From: Agathobaculum sp. Marseille-P7918
GTDB taxonomy: Bacteria; Bacillota; Clostridia; Oscillospirales; Butyricicoccaceae
Assembly: GCF_900625105.1 (NCBI RefSeq)
Contig: NZ_UYYD01000003.1
Span: 62,001-126,000, forward strand
Reading direction: 5' to 3'
Length of the DNA: 64,000 nucleotides
Shown: positions 8,788 to 15,733 of the stretch, piece after piece
How positions within the stretch are numbered: the first letter of the stretch is position 1
How the letters are laid out: each line of letters opens with the position of its first letter
Notes under the pieces: generated by a model
What the model saw: the letters and a program-made list of their open reading frames with translations, nothing else
Told to the model about the DNA's origin: nothing
The model's database searches: none
Made by a program: the position numbers and the translations under genes

Positions 8788-10073
8788 ATCGGTTCTCCTA
8801 TCTCGTCCTCGCGCAGTACGGCGCGGATTGCCCACGGCGGGACGTTTTCGGGGTAGGCGCCGCCTTCGAGCATGACGAAGGCCGCGTCGTATTTGGGGCG
8901 CTTTTTGGGGTAAATCCCTAAGCCGTCGGTGAAGTAAATCAGCCCGCGCAGGTGGTGGAACGCGCCCTCGCTCACCAGTCGGTCCACATACTCAAACACC
9001 GGTCGAAAGTCGGTGGCCGATTGGCCGATCAGCTCGAAATGCTCCATGTAGTCGGCGAGGTCGCGGGCGTTTGTGATGCGCTTGTCCGCGCGGATCTGGT
9101 CGTCGCACTGGAGAATGCGCAGGTTGATGTGCCGGAAAAAGCTCTCGCTGTTCTGCAATAACTCATAGGTGCGCGTGAGAAAGCTGCGCACCAGCTCGCC
9201 CGAGGTGGACATCGAAGTATCGATCGCGATGACGAAATCCTCGATCTTGCGCACCTCGCGCGTCTCGAGCGGCTCGATGAGCGGCATGTTGCCGAAGTGC
9301 CGCAGGCCATAGGCATAGTAGCCGTAGTCAAAGGAATCCGCGTCCACCGCGACCTCCTCGCGCAGCGCGGCGAACCGCCGCAGGAAGGCGCGGTAGTCGG
9401 TGGTTTGCTGGGTGGTGACGGACAGCTGCTCGCGCACGGCTTCGCCGCCGGTCGCCTGATTCGAGAACACGGTCTCCATCGCGGTCTGCGTGCGCTCGGC
9501 GCGCTGCTGCCACTGTCTGTCCTGCTCGTCGTCGCCTTCTTCGGGCCAGAGCGTGTGCTCGTCCACGGCGAATACGCGGGCGAGTGTGGCGCAGTCGTAA
9601 GAGTTCAAGCGGTCGCGGCGGAACTGCCGGTAGACCGCCTCAGCGGTCAGCACGGGCATCTCGGCGCGCAGAGAGCGGTACAGGTTCTGCCGCCGCACGG
9701 ACGGCTTGTCCGCCTGCAAACAGCGGTAATCCAGCGTGTCCAGTATGCTTTCGACCGCAACATCACAGGCCAAATCCCATAGATCGCGGTCGCGGCCGCG
9801 CGTTTTGGCCGGGTGACGCAGCAGGCAGTGAAACACGCTGTGCAGATACGCGCGATTGACGCGCGGGCGGCCGCGCTCGAATTGCTGCGCGAGCCACGCG
9901 CCGTTGAAATACAGGCTGCGCGCGTCGGTCGCAAGGGTTGCCGTGTCAAACCCGTCCGAGACGGCCAGCGCGGACAGCGCCGCATCCAGAAAGGGCAGGT
10001 TCATATATAATTCGGTGCGGGCGGAGAACAAGATCTCGCGCCCGAGGGCGTTCCAGCGTTCGCTTTGGGGCAT
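8784..10073 (-). CDS. VWA-domain protein with a degenerate metallopeptidase-like N-terminal domain
   Basis: This 429-residue protein resembles the DUF2201/VWA-like family. The C-terminal VWA domain starts near residue 279 and carries a MIDAS motif DTSMS at 285-289. The N-terminal domain has HSVFH at 78-82 and another His at 87, where related zinc peptidases have HExxH. The catalytic Glu position is Ser79, so peptidase activity is unlikely. It lies between a leucine-rich-repeat protein and a MoxR ATPase with coupled stops and starts, which suggests that the three work as a unit. The target is unknown. Confidence 0.82.
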   Translation of the reverse strand: MPQSERWNALGREILFSARTELYMNLPFLDAALSALAVSDGFDTATLATDARSLYFNGAWLAQQFERGRPRVNRAYLHSVFHCLLRHPAKTRGRDRDLWDLACDVAVESILDTLDYRCLQADKPSVRRQNLYRSLRAEMPVLTAEAVYRQFRRDRLNSYDCATLARVFAVDEHTLWPEEGDDEQDRQWQQRAERTQTAMETVFSNQATGGEAVREQLSVTTQQTTDYRAFLRRFAALREEVAVDADSFDYGYYAYGLRHFGNMPLIEPLETREVRKIEDFVIAIDTSMSTSGELVRSFLTRTYELLQNSESFFRHINLRILQCDDQIRADKRITNARDLADYMEHFELIGQSATDFRPVFEYVDRLVSEGAFHHLRGLIYFTDGLGIYPKKRPKYDAAFVMLEGGAYPENVPPWAIRAVLREDEIGEPI

Positions 10074-10085
10074 GGAAAGCCTCCT

Positions 10086-11057
10086 TTACAGGTCGAAGGT
10101 TTTAGCGCGGCCCTTTGCCGCGGTTTTTCCCGTTGCGGCGAGCAGCACGGACAGCGCTGAGGTCTGTTCCTTTTCGCGGGCGGCATCGCAGGCCGCGTCC
10201 ACATCGGCGGCGGTCAGCACGCCGAGCGACAGCAGAAAGGAGATCGCCGCGCTTTCGCCTGCGGCAGCGCAGGCGCGCAGCAGCGCGCCGCCGTGCGCGC
10301 GTAAGCAGTCAAGGTAGGCGTCGCGCGCCGCGTCCGACAGGGCATAGGGCACGGCCAGCCGCCGCGCGGCGACCCGCGCCGCGACCGCAAAGTCGTGCCG
10401 CTCGAGCAGGCCGGACAGCGCAAGGTCGTACTGCCGGAAGCTCAGCACGCCCGCGTCAAAGCACTGGCGGTAGCCGTAGCCCGCGCCGTGGATGCGGCGC
10501 TGGAAGATGTGCGCGGGGGAGAGGTCCTCGAGTTCCTCGGTGTAGGCGGGAAACAGCAGGCGCGCGGGCGCGCCGCCTGCAAACTGCACATCCAGCTCGC
10601 CCGCGTGCTCGCCCAGCAGCTTTTGCAGGCAGGTGGGGGCGCCGGGATCGGCGTGCAGTATAATGGTGCGCAGCGCGCGGCAGTTCATCAGCGCGCCGCC
10701 GCCGAAGTCGGTGACGGACTGGGGCAGCGTGATAGTTTCCAGCCGGCGGCAGTTGTAAAACGCGTAGCTGCCCACGCTTTGCAGCGCGGCGGGCAGCGTG
10801 ACGGAGCGGATCGCGTTCGCATCGTGCGTTGGTGCTGGGCCGCCGCAGCTGACGCGCACGGAAAAGGTCTCGCGGCCGGACAGATCGGGCGTGCGCTCGC
10901 TGAGCGCGTAGGGGCCAAGCTGCACAACCGGCACGCCGTCTATCGCATCGGGCAGCGTGACTGCGTCGTCGCGTGTCTCGCACCGCAGGATCGCGATGCC
11001 GCCCGATACGCGCGCGCAGGTCAGCAAAAGATCGTTTTCGCCTTGAATCACCGGCAT
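10086..11057 (-). CDS. Leucine-rich-repeat (BspA-like) protein of the MoxR/VWA operon
   Basis: This 323-residue protein starts at 11057 behind AGGAGG. Residues of about 30-140 contain LRR_5/BspA-type repeats (SVTLPAALQSVGSYAFYNC, then ETITLPQSVTDFGGGALMNC). The C-terminal half is helix-rich and Ala/Arg-rich, with pieces that resemble ankyrin-type helices. No signal peptide or membrane segment is visible, so it is probably cytoplasmic. It is the first gene of the minus-strand operon and may supply binding specificity. That role is a guess. Confidence 0.75.
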   Translation of the reverse strand: MPVIQGENDLLLTCARVSGGIAILRCETRDDAVTLPDAIDGVPVVQLGPYALSERTPDLSGRETFSVRVSCGGPAPTHDANAIRSVTLPAALQSVGSYAFYNCRRLETITLPQSVTDFGGGALMNCRALRTIILHADPGAPTCLQKLLGEHAGELDVQFAGGAPARLLFPAYTEELEDLSPAHIFQRRIHGAGYGYRQCFDAGVLSFRQYDLALSGLLERHDFAVAARVAARRLAVPYALSDAARDAYLDCLRAHGGALLRACAAAGESAAISFLLSLGVLTAADVDAACDAAREKEQTSALSVLLAATGKTAAKGRAKTFDL

Positions 11058-11096
11058 GCGGGGCCCTCCTTTTTCAGATGATTTTCGTCTGGATTG

Positions 11097-11125
11097 ATTA
11101 TAGCACAGCCGCGGCGGGGCGGCAA
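11097..11125 (-). promoter_or_regulatory. Promoter of the LRR-VWA-MoxR operon
   Basis: On the minus strand TTGCCG (11120-11125) and TATAAT (11097-11102) are separated by 17 bases. They lie about 40 bases upstream of the first gene of the operon. Confidence 0.65.
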
Positions 11126-11208
11126 GGCGCGGAAAAGACCGGCGAAGGGGCACCTCTTATGATAATAAAATATCATGGTAATAATTTATATTTTTTCTCA
11201 AAAACCGC

Positions 11209-11237
11209 TTGACAAACGGGTGTACTGCGAATATACT
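11209..11237 (+). promoter_or_regulatory. Promoter of the tryptophan T-box leader
   Basis: A perfect TTGACA (11209-11214) and TATACT (11232-11237) are separated by 17 bases. Transcription should start near 11244, at the head of the T-box RNA. Confidence 0.85.
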
Positions 11238-11243
11238 GTGACC

Positions 11244-11540
11244 ATACCGACAAACCAATGACGAAGACGAGTAGCAGGGAGACCGAACCTCCAAGAGAGT
11301 CGCGGGCGGTGAGATCGCGGCAGGCAAGGACCCGGTGAATGGACTTTAGCAGGGCAAGGCGAACGGGGGCGACCCCAAGTAACTGCGACGGGGACTCCAC
11401 CCGTTATCCGGGGAGCACATATTGTTGGATATGTGAAAGAGAGCGGGCGCATTGCTGCGTCAACTTGGGTGGTACCGCAAGAGTTTGTATTTTTTCAAGC
11501 TCCTGTCCCATGGATTTTCATGGGACGGGAGCTTTTTATT
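11244..11540 (+). ncRNA. T-box riboswitch, tryptophan specifier
   Basis: The leader of about 300 bases has all main T-box parts. There is a stem I region with an AGTA-type motif (ACGAGTAGC near 11270). The specifier loop GTGAATGGAC has TGG at 11340-11342. The conserved T-box TTGGGTGGTACCGC (11465-11478) follows, and then an intrinsic terminator. A UGG specifier means that uncharged tRNA-Trp would bind, favour the antiterminator and switch on the downstream tryptophan synthase beta gene. The specifier and the gene function agree, which makes the assignment strong. Confidence 0.95.
11497..11540 (+). terminator. T-box regulated terminator
   Basis: A 15-16-bp stem (AAGCTCCTGTCCCATG pairing with CATGGGACGGGAGCTT, one mismatch) is followed by TTTTTATT. 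It is the OFF structure that competes with the T-box antiterminator. Confidence 0.9.
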
Positions 11541-11582
11541 TTGTTTTCCCACATAATTTTCATATAAAGGAGAGAACCTACC

Positions 11583-12953
11583 ATGGCAAAGATTCCGCAC
11601 AGATTGTATTTAACCGAAGATCAGATGCCCAAGCAGTGGTACAACCTGCGCGCTGACATGAAGCAGCAGCCCGATCCACTCCTGCACCCCGGTACGCATG
11701 AGCCGCTGCCCGAGGAGGCGCTCTACCCGATCTTCTGTGAAAAGCTCGCGCATCAGGAGCTGGACAGCACGACCCGGTATTTCGATATCCCCGAGCCTGT
11801 GCTCGACATGTATAAGCTGTACCGTCCGTCGCCCCTGTGCCGCGCATACAATCTGGAAAAGGCGCTCGATACCCCGGCGAAGATCTACTACAAGTTCGAG
11901 GGCAACAACACCTCGGGCAGCCACAAGCTCAACTCGGCCATCGCACAGGCGTATTACGCCAAGGAGCAGGGCCTCAAGGGCCTGACGACCGAGACCGGTG
12001 CGGGCCAGTGGGGCACGGCGCTCTCCGAAGCGTGCGCGTACTTCGGGCTGGACCTCAAAGTCTACATGGTCAAGGTTTCCTATGAGCAGAAGCCGTACCG
12101 CAAGGCGGTCATGCAGACCTTCGGCGCAAATGTCACGCCTTCGCCGTCCAACACCACCGAAGCGGGCCGTGCGATCCTCGCGGAAAATCCGAACACCGGC
12201 GGCTCGCTCGGCTGCGCGATCTCCGAGGCGGTCGAAGTGGCCACCACGCATGAGGGTTACCGCTATGTGCTCGGCTCGGTGCTCAATCAGGTGCTGCTGC
12301 ACCAGTCCATCATCGGTCTGGAGAGCAAGCAGGCGATGGAGATGCTGGACGAATATCCGGATATCGTCATCGGCTGCGCGGGCGGCGGCTCCAATCTGGG
12401 CGGCCTGATTGCGCCGTTCATGCAGGATAAGCTGCTGGGCAAGGCCGACCCGCGCATCATCGCGGTCGAGCCTGCGTCCTGCCCGTCGTTTACCCGCGGC
12501 AAGTACGCGTACGACTTCTGCGACACCGGTCATGTGACCCCGCTGGCGCGTATGTACACGCTGGGCAACGGATTCATGCCGGCGGCCAACCATGCGGGCG
12601 GCCTGCGGTATCACGGCATGAGCCCGATCCTCTCCAAGCTGTATCACGACGGCTATATGGAAGCGGTTTCCGCCAAGCAGACCGACGTGTTCGATGCGGC
12701 GGTGCAGTTCGCCAAGGTCGAGACCATCCTGCCCGCGCCCGAGTCCAGCCACGCGATCCGCTGCGCGATCGACGAGGCGCTCAAATGCAAGGAGACGGGC
12801 GAGGCCAAGACCATTCTGTTCGGCTTGACGGGCACGGGATACTTTGATATGTCGGCGTACGAAGCATACCATAACGGCACGATGACGAATCATGTGCCGA
12901 GCGACGAGGAATTGCAGATCGGCTTTGATACGCTGCCGGCTCAGCCGGAATAA
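11583..12953 (+). CDS. trpB: Tryptophan synthase beta chain, TrpB2 type
   Basis: This 456-residue PLP enzyme belongs to the long TrpB2 branch (classical TrpB is about 400). The PLP lysine is K115 in TSGSHKLN, and the phosphate-binding loop GCAGGGSNLGG is present. It joins indole and serine to make tryptophan. There is no trpA or other trp gene beside it, so it probably salvages free indole or works with enzymes encoded elsewhere. Expression is controlled by a tryptophan T-box directly upstream. A ribosome site (AAAGGAGAG) precedes the ATG. Confidence 0.92.
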   Translation: MAKIPHRLYLTEDQMPKQWYNLRADMKQQPDPLLHPGTHEPLPEEALYPIFCEKLAHQELDSTTRYFDIPEPVLDMYKLYRPSPLCRAYNLEKALDTPAKIYYKFEGNNTSGSHKLNSAIAQAYYAKEQGLKGLTTETGAGQWGTALSEACAYFGLDLKVYMVKVSYEQKPYRKAVMQTFGANVTPSPSNTTEAGRAILAENPNTGGSLGCAISEAVEVATTHEGYRYVLGSVLNQVLLHQSIIGLESKQAMEMLDEYPDIVIGCAGGGSNLGGLIAPFMQDKLLGKADPRIIAVEPASCPSFTRGKYAYDFCDTGHVTPLARMYTLGNGFMPAANHAGGLRYHGMSPILSKLYHDGYMEAVSAKQTDVFDAAVQFAKVETILPAPESSHAIRCAIDEALKCKETGEAKTILFGLTGTGYFDMSAYEAYHNGTMTNHVPSDEELQIGFDTLPAQPE

Positions 12954-12983
12954 ACCCCATTCCCTGCGGAGGTGAGGCCTGCC

Positions 12984-13319
12984 GTGGATATGGCGGAGCA
13001 TGTGCTCACGTTTGCCGTTTCCTGGGCGATCCTGTTATTTGAATATGTTGGCGTGGCGGTGATCGCGGTTGCCGGTGCACAGGGCGTCTGGCATTATGTG
13101 CGCCGCGACCCGCTCACGCGCCTGACGTTGGCCAAAGGGCTGGCGATGGGGCTGGAATTCAAACTGGGCAGCGAGATCCTGCGCACGGTGATCGTGCGCG
13201 AACTGCGGGAGATCGCGTTGGTCGGCGCAATCATCGTGCTGCGCGCCGCGCTGACCGTGCTCATCCACTGGGAAATCAAAAACGAAGAGCAGGCCGCGGA
13301 AACCTTGCCGCAAGCCTGA
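12984..13319 (+). CDS. DUF1622 family membrane protein
   Basis: This 111-residue protein has an N-terminal hydrophobic helix, then a conserved segment around LAKGLAMGLEFKLGSEILRTV, and a second helix near the C-terminus, as in DUF1622. The GTG at 12984 is preferred because GGAGGTG (12968-12974) is 9 bases upstream; the GTG at 12972 lies inside that site. It begins 30 bases after trpB and should share its T-box control. Its function is unknown; co-transcription hints at a link to tryptophan or indole, but this is only positional. Confidence 0.8.
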   Translation: MDMAEHVLTFAVSWAILLFEYVGVAVIAVAGAQGVWHYVRRDPLTRLTLAKGLAMGLEFKLGSEILRTVIVRELREIALVGAIIVLRAALTVLIHWEIKNEEQAAETLPQA

Positions 13320-13324
13320 ACAGG

Positions 13325-13355
13325 CCCGCCGGGAGCGTGTCTCCCGGCGGGTTTT
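13325..13355 (+). terminator. Terminator after trpB-DUF1622
   Basis: An 11-bp stem CCCGCCGGGAG (13325-13335) with CTCCCGGCGGG (13341-13351) is followed by TTTTC. Confidence 0.85.
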
Positions 13356-13431
13356 CTATAGGCGCCCGAGCGGGCGGCCGCCCTGCATCAAAAGCAGGAA
13401 AAAAGAAAATTAAAAAAATTTCAAAAAAAGA

Positions 13432-13460
13432 TTGACACATAGGGGATGATGTGGTATTCT
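13432..13460 (+). promoter_or_regulatory. Promoter of the tRNA-Arg gene
   Basis: TTGACA (13432-13437) and TATTCT (13455-13460) with a 17-base spacer lie 24 bases ahead of the tRNA. Confidence 0.8.
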
Positions 13461-13484
13461 AATTAGGCAGTCGAAACTGCGAAT

Positions 13485-13561
13485 GCGCCAGTAGCTCAGC
13501 TGGATAGAGTGTTTGGCTACGAACCAAAAGGTCGGGGGTTCGAATCCCTTCTGGCGTACCA
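13485..13561 (+). tRNA. tRNA-Arg (anticodon ACG), CCA encoded
   Basis: This is a 77-base cloverleaf. The acceptor stem GCGCCAG pairs with CTGGCGT, and the D-arm is AGCTCAGCTGGATAGAGT. The anticodon stem TTTGG/CCAAA closes the loop CTACGAA (anticodon ACG), and the T arm has GGTTCGAATCC. Discriminator A and CCA are encoded at 13558-13561. Confidence 0.96.
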
Positions 13562-13563
13562 CG

Positions 13564-13602
13564 AAAAACCGGTATTTCGTAAGAAATACCGGTTTTTCAT
13601 TT
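13564..13602 (+). terminator. Terminator after tRNA-Arg
   Basis: A 15-bp perfect stem AAAAACCGGTATTTC (13564-13578) pairs with 13583-13597 and is followed by more T residues. Confidence 0.9.
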
Positions 13603-13668
13603 TTGTGAGTCGTTTTGTGCCGCTGACCGGGCAAAAATAGCAATTTTTAACCGGCCGGTATGTTTTGG

Positions 13669-13697
13669 TTGCAAAGTGCGCAGGCATCCGGTATAAT
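13669..13697 (+). promoter_or_regulatory. Promoter of the que operon
   Basis: TTGCAA (13669-13674), a 17-base spacer and a perfect TATAAT (13692-13697) lie about 45 bases ahead of the riboswitch. A small hairpin TGTCTG/CAGACA follows at 13705-13719. Confidence 0.7.
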
Positions 13698-13743
13698 ATG
13701 TATTTGTCTGATACAGACAGACACCGCTTCCAGATATAGAATT

Positions 13744-13858
13744 GACAGTTCGAGACCATCCTGTCGTAAAACAAAACTAGGGACAACAATACGCGAAAAC
13801 TGCAAAAAATTATGTTGTTGACATCTCCGGTCTCATGAAAAGACACGGAGATTTTCTA
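13744..13858 (+). ncRNA. PreQ1-I riboswitch with downstream terminator
   Basis: The aptamer at 13744-13782 has P1 (GACAG with CTGTC), the loop TTCGAGACCATC and the A-rich tail GTAAAACAAAACTAGGG, which matches the compact preQ1-I pattern. Downstream, ATCTCCG(GTCT)...(AGAC)ACGGAGAT at 13823-13852 plus TTTTC forms an intrinsic terminator. Binding of preQ1 should stop transcription of queT-queF-queC. All three genes belong to the same metabolite, which supports the call. Confidence 0.88.
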
Positions 13859-13876
13859 TTATGGAGGTGAACGAAT

Positions 13877-14404
13877 ATGAAGAAGATAGAAAACATGAAC
13901 CGTGTGCAGAAAATGACCTTTTCCGCAATGGTAATGGCGCTTTACATCGTCATTCTTTCCGTCACGTCAAGCTTTTCTTTCGGCGCATACCAGATCCGCA
14001 TTGCAACGAGTCTGTATGCACTGGCTTATTTCTTCCCGTTCCTGGTTGTACCTCTTGGTCTCGCAAATTTTATATCGAATATGCTGTTCGGTGGCTTCGG
14101 CATTGTGGATATGCTGGGCGGCTGCATCGTGGGCATGATCACCACGGCCTGCATCGTCCTCATCCGCCGGAAAAACTGGAGCCGCATCTGGATCGCGGTG
14201 CCGATCATTTTTGTGCCCGGGCTGGGGGTCGCGACGTATCTGTCGTATTTCCTCGTTATGCCCTATCCGCTGATGGCGCTCAATCTGTGTATCGGACAGC
14301 TCATCCCGTCCATTGTGGGCGTGGTGCTGGTCAAAGCGCTCGAGCGCGTCTGGCAGCCGGTTCCGGCGGTGCAGATGGCGGACCGGCAGAAAACAGACAT
14401 TTGA
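13877..14404 (+). CDS. queT: QueT family queuosine-precursor transporter
   Basis: This 175-residue membrane protein has about five hydrophobic segments and family stretches such as [20 protein letters not shown] and [11 protein letters not shown]. QueT is the substrate-binding component of an ECF-type transporter that imports a queuosine precursor (preQ1 or preQ0). A preQ1-I riboswitch precedes it, and a strong site (GGAGGTGA) lies upstream of the ATG. The shared ECF energy module is not in the window. It is the first gene of the que operon. Confidence 0.92.
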   Translation: MKKIENMNRVQKMTFSAMVMALYIVILSVTSSFSFGAYQIRIATSLYALAYFFPFLVVPLGLANFISNMLFGGFGIVDMLGGCIVGMITTACIVLIRRKNWSRIWIAVPIIFVPGLGVATYLSYFLVMPYPLMALNLCIGQLIPSIVGVVLVKALERVWQPVPAVQMADRQKTDI

Positions 14405-14465
14405 AAAAATTTGCCGGAGGGGGCGCGCGGCTTTCTCCGGCAAACTGGAGCAAGGAGAAAATGAC

Positions 14466-14963
14466 ATGAGCGGAAGAGCCAAAGAAGAACTCGCAGGGGT
14501 TTCCCTGCTGGGCAACCAGAAGGTTTCCTACCCCACAGATTATGCGCCGGAAATGCTGGAGACCTTCCCGAACAAGCATCCGGAAAACGATTATTTTGTC
14601 AAATTCAACTGCCCGGAATTCACCAGCCTGTGCCCGATGACCGGTCAGCCGGATTTTGCCACGATTTATATTTCCTATGTGCCGGGGGAGCGCATGGTGG
14701 AGAGCAAGTCGCTCAAGCTGTATCTGTTCAGCTTCCGCAACCATGGCGATTTCCATGAGGATTGCGTCAACATCATCATGAAGGACCTGATCCGTCTGAT
14801 GGACCCGAAATACATTGAGGTCTGGGGCAAATTCACCCCGCGCGGCGGTATTTCCATCGATCCCTACTGCAATTACGGCAAAAAGGGCACCAAATGGGAG
14901 CAGGTCGCGTGGGAGCGCCTGACCCATCACGACCTCTATCCGGAAAAAGTGGATAACCGGTAA
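14466..14963 (+). CDS. queF: NADPH-dependent 7-cyano-7-deazaguanine reductase (QueF)
   Basis: This 165-residue, single-domain QueF of the Bacillus type reduces preQ0 to preQ1. The catalytic Cys56 lies in [12 protein letters not shown] and the general acid is Asp63. The NADPH motif [20 protein letters not shown] follows. The start at 14466 has AAGGAG upstream; a longer frame would overlap queT. It lies between the transporter and QueC, so preQ1 made here can feed back on the riboswitch. Confidence 0.95.
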   Translation: MSGRAKEELAGVSLLGNQKVSYPTDYAPEMLETFPNKHPENDYFVKFNCPEFTSLCPMTGQPDFATIYISYVPGERMVESKSLKLYLFSFRNHGDFHEDCVNIIMKDLIRLMDPKYIEVWGKFTPRGGISIDPYCNYGKKGTKWEQVAWERLTHHDLYPEKVDNR

Positions 14964-14978
14964 AGGGGGAGAGACAAC

Positions 14979-15671
14979 ATGGCACAAAAAGCAATGGTCC
15001 TGTTCAGCGGCGGCGTGGACAGCACGACCTGTCTCGGCCTCGCGATCGAGAAATACGGCAAGGAAAACGTCATCCCGCTGTCCATCCACTATGGCCAGAA
15101 GCATGACAAGGAGATCGAGGCCGCAGAGCGTATCCTCGCGCACTACGGCATCCGCGGCATGGAGATCGACTTGTCCCCGCTTTTTGCATACAGCAACTGC
15201 TCGCTGCTGACGCATTCGGACGAGGCGATCCCGGAATCCTCCTATGCCGAGCAGCTGGCGGGCGGGGACGGCACACCGGTGTCCACCTATGTGCCGTTCC
15301 GCAACGGGCTGTTTCTGTCCAGTGCGGCAAGCCTTGCGCTGTCGCTCGACTGCTGCTGCGTGTACTATGGCGCGCATCAGGATGACGCGGCGGGCGCGGC
15401 CTATCCGGATTGCAGCGAGGACTTTTTTGAAAACATGAACCGCGCCATTTACGAGGGCAGCGGCAAGGCACTGCATCTGGAAGCGCCGTTCATCCGCAAG
15501 AACAAAGCGCAGGTCGTGGCGGAAGGGCTGCGGCTGGGCGTGCCGTACGAGCTGACGTGGAGCTGCTATCAGGGCAAGGACCGCCCGTGCGGCGTGTGCG
15601 GCACCTGCATCGACCGGCGCCGGGCGTTCGAGGCCAACGGCGTGCCCGATCCGGCCTTCCCGCAGGACTGA
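14979..15671 (+). CDS. queC: 7-cyano-7-deazaguanine synthase (QueC)
   Basis: This 230-residue enzyme makes preQ0 from 7-carboxy-7-deazaguanine and ammonia with ATP. The PP-loop SGGVDS is at residues 10-15, and the zinc-binding cysteines are in CYQGKDRPCGVCGTC near the C-terminus. QueD, QueE and FolE are not present in this window, so the earlier steps must be encoded elsewhere if this enzyme is used. A terminator follows directly. Confidence 0.95.
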   Translation: MAQKAMVLFSGGVDSTTCLGLAIEKYGKENVIPLSIHYGQKHDKEIEAAERILAHYGIRGMEIDLSPLFAYSNCSLLTHSDEAIPESSYAEQLAGGDGTPVSTYVPFRNGLFLSSAASLALSLDCCCVYYGAHQDDAAGAAYPDCSEDFFENMNRAIYEGSGKALHLEAPFIRKNKAQVVAEGLRLGVPYELTWSCYQGKDRPCGVCGTCIDRRRAFEANGVPDPAFPQD

Positions 15672-15680
15672 AAACCGAAG

Positions 15681-15712
15681 AAAGCCACCTGTTTTGAACA
15701 GGTGGCTTTTTT
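15681..15712 (+). terminator. Terminator after queC
   Basis: AAAGCCACCTGTT pairs with AACAGGTGGCTTT and is followed by TTTT. The A-rich other side lets it serve the converging sbcC gene as well. Confidence 0.9.
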
Positions 15713-15733
15713 GATGCGGTATTCGGACGAAAC

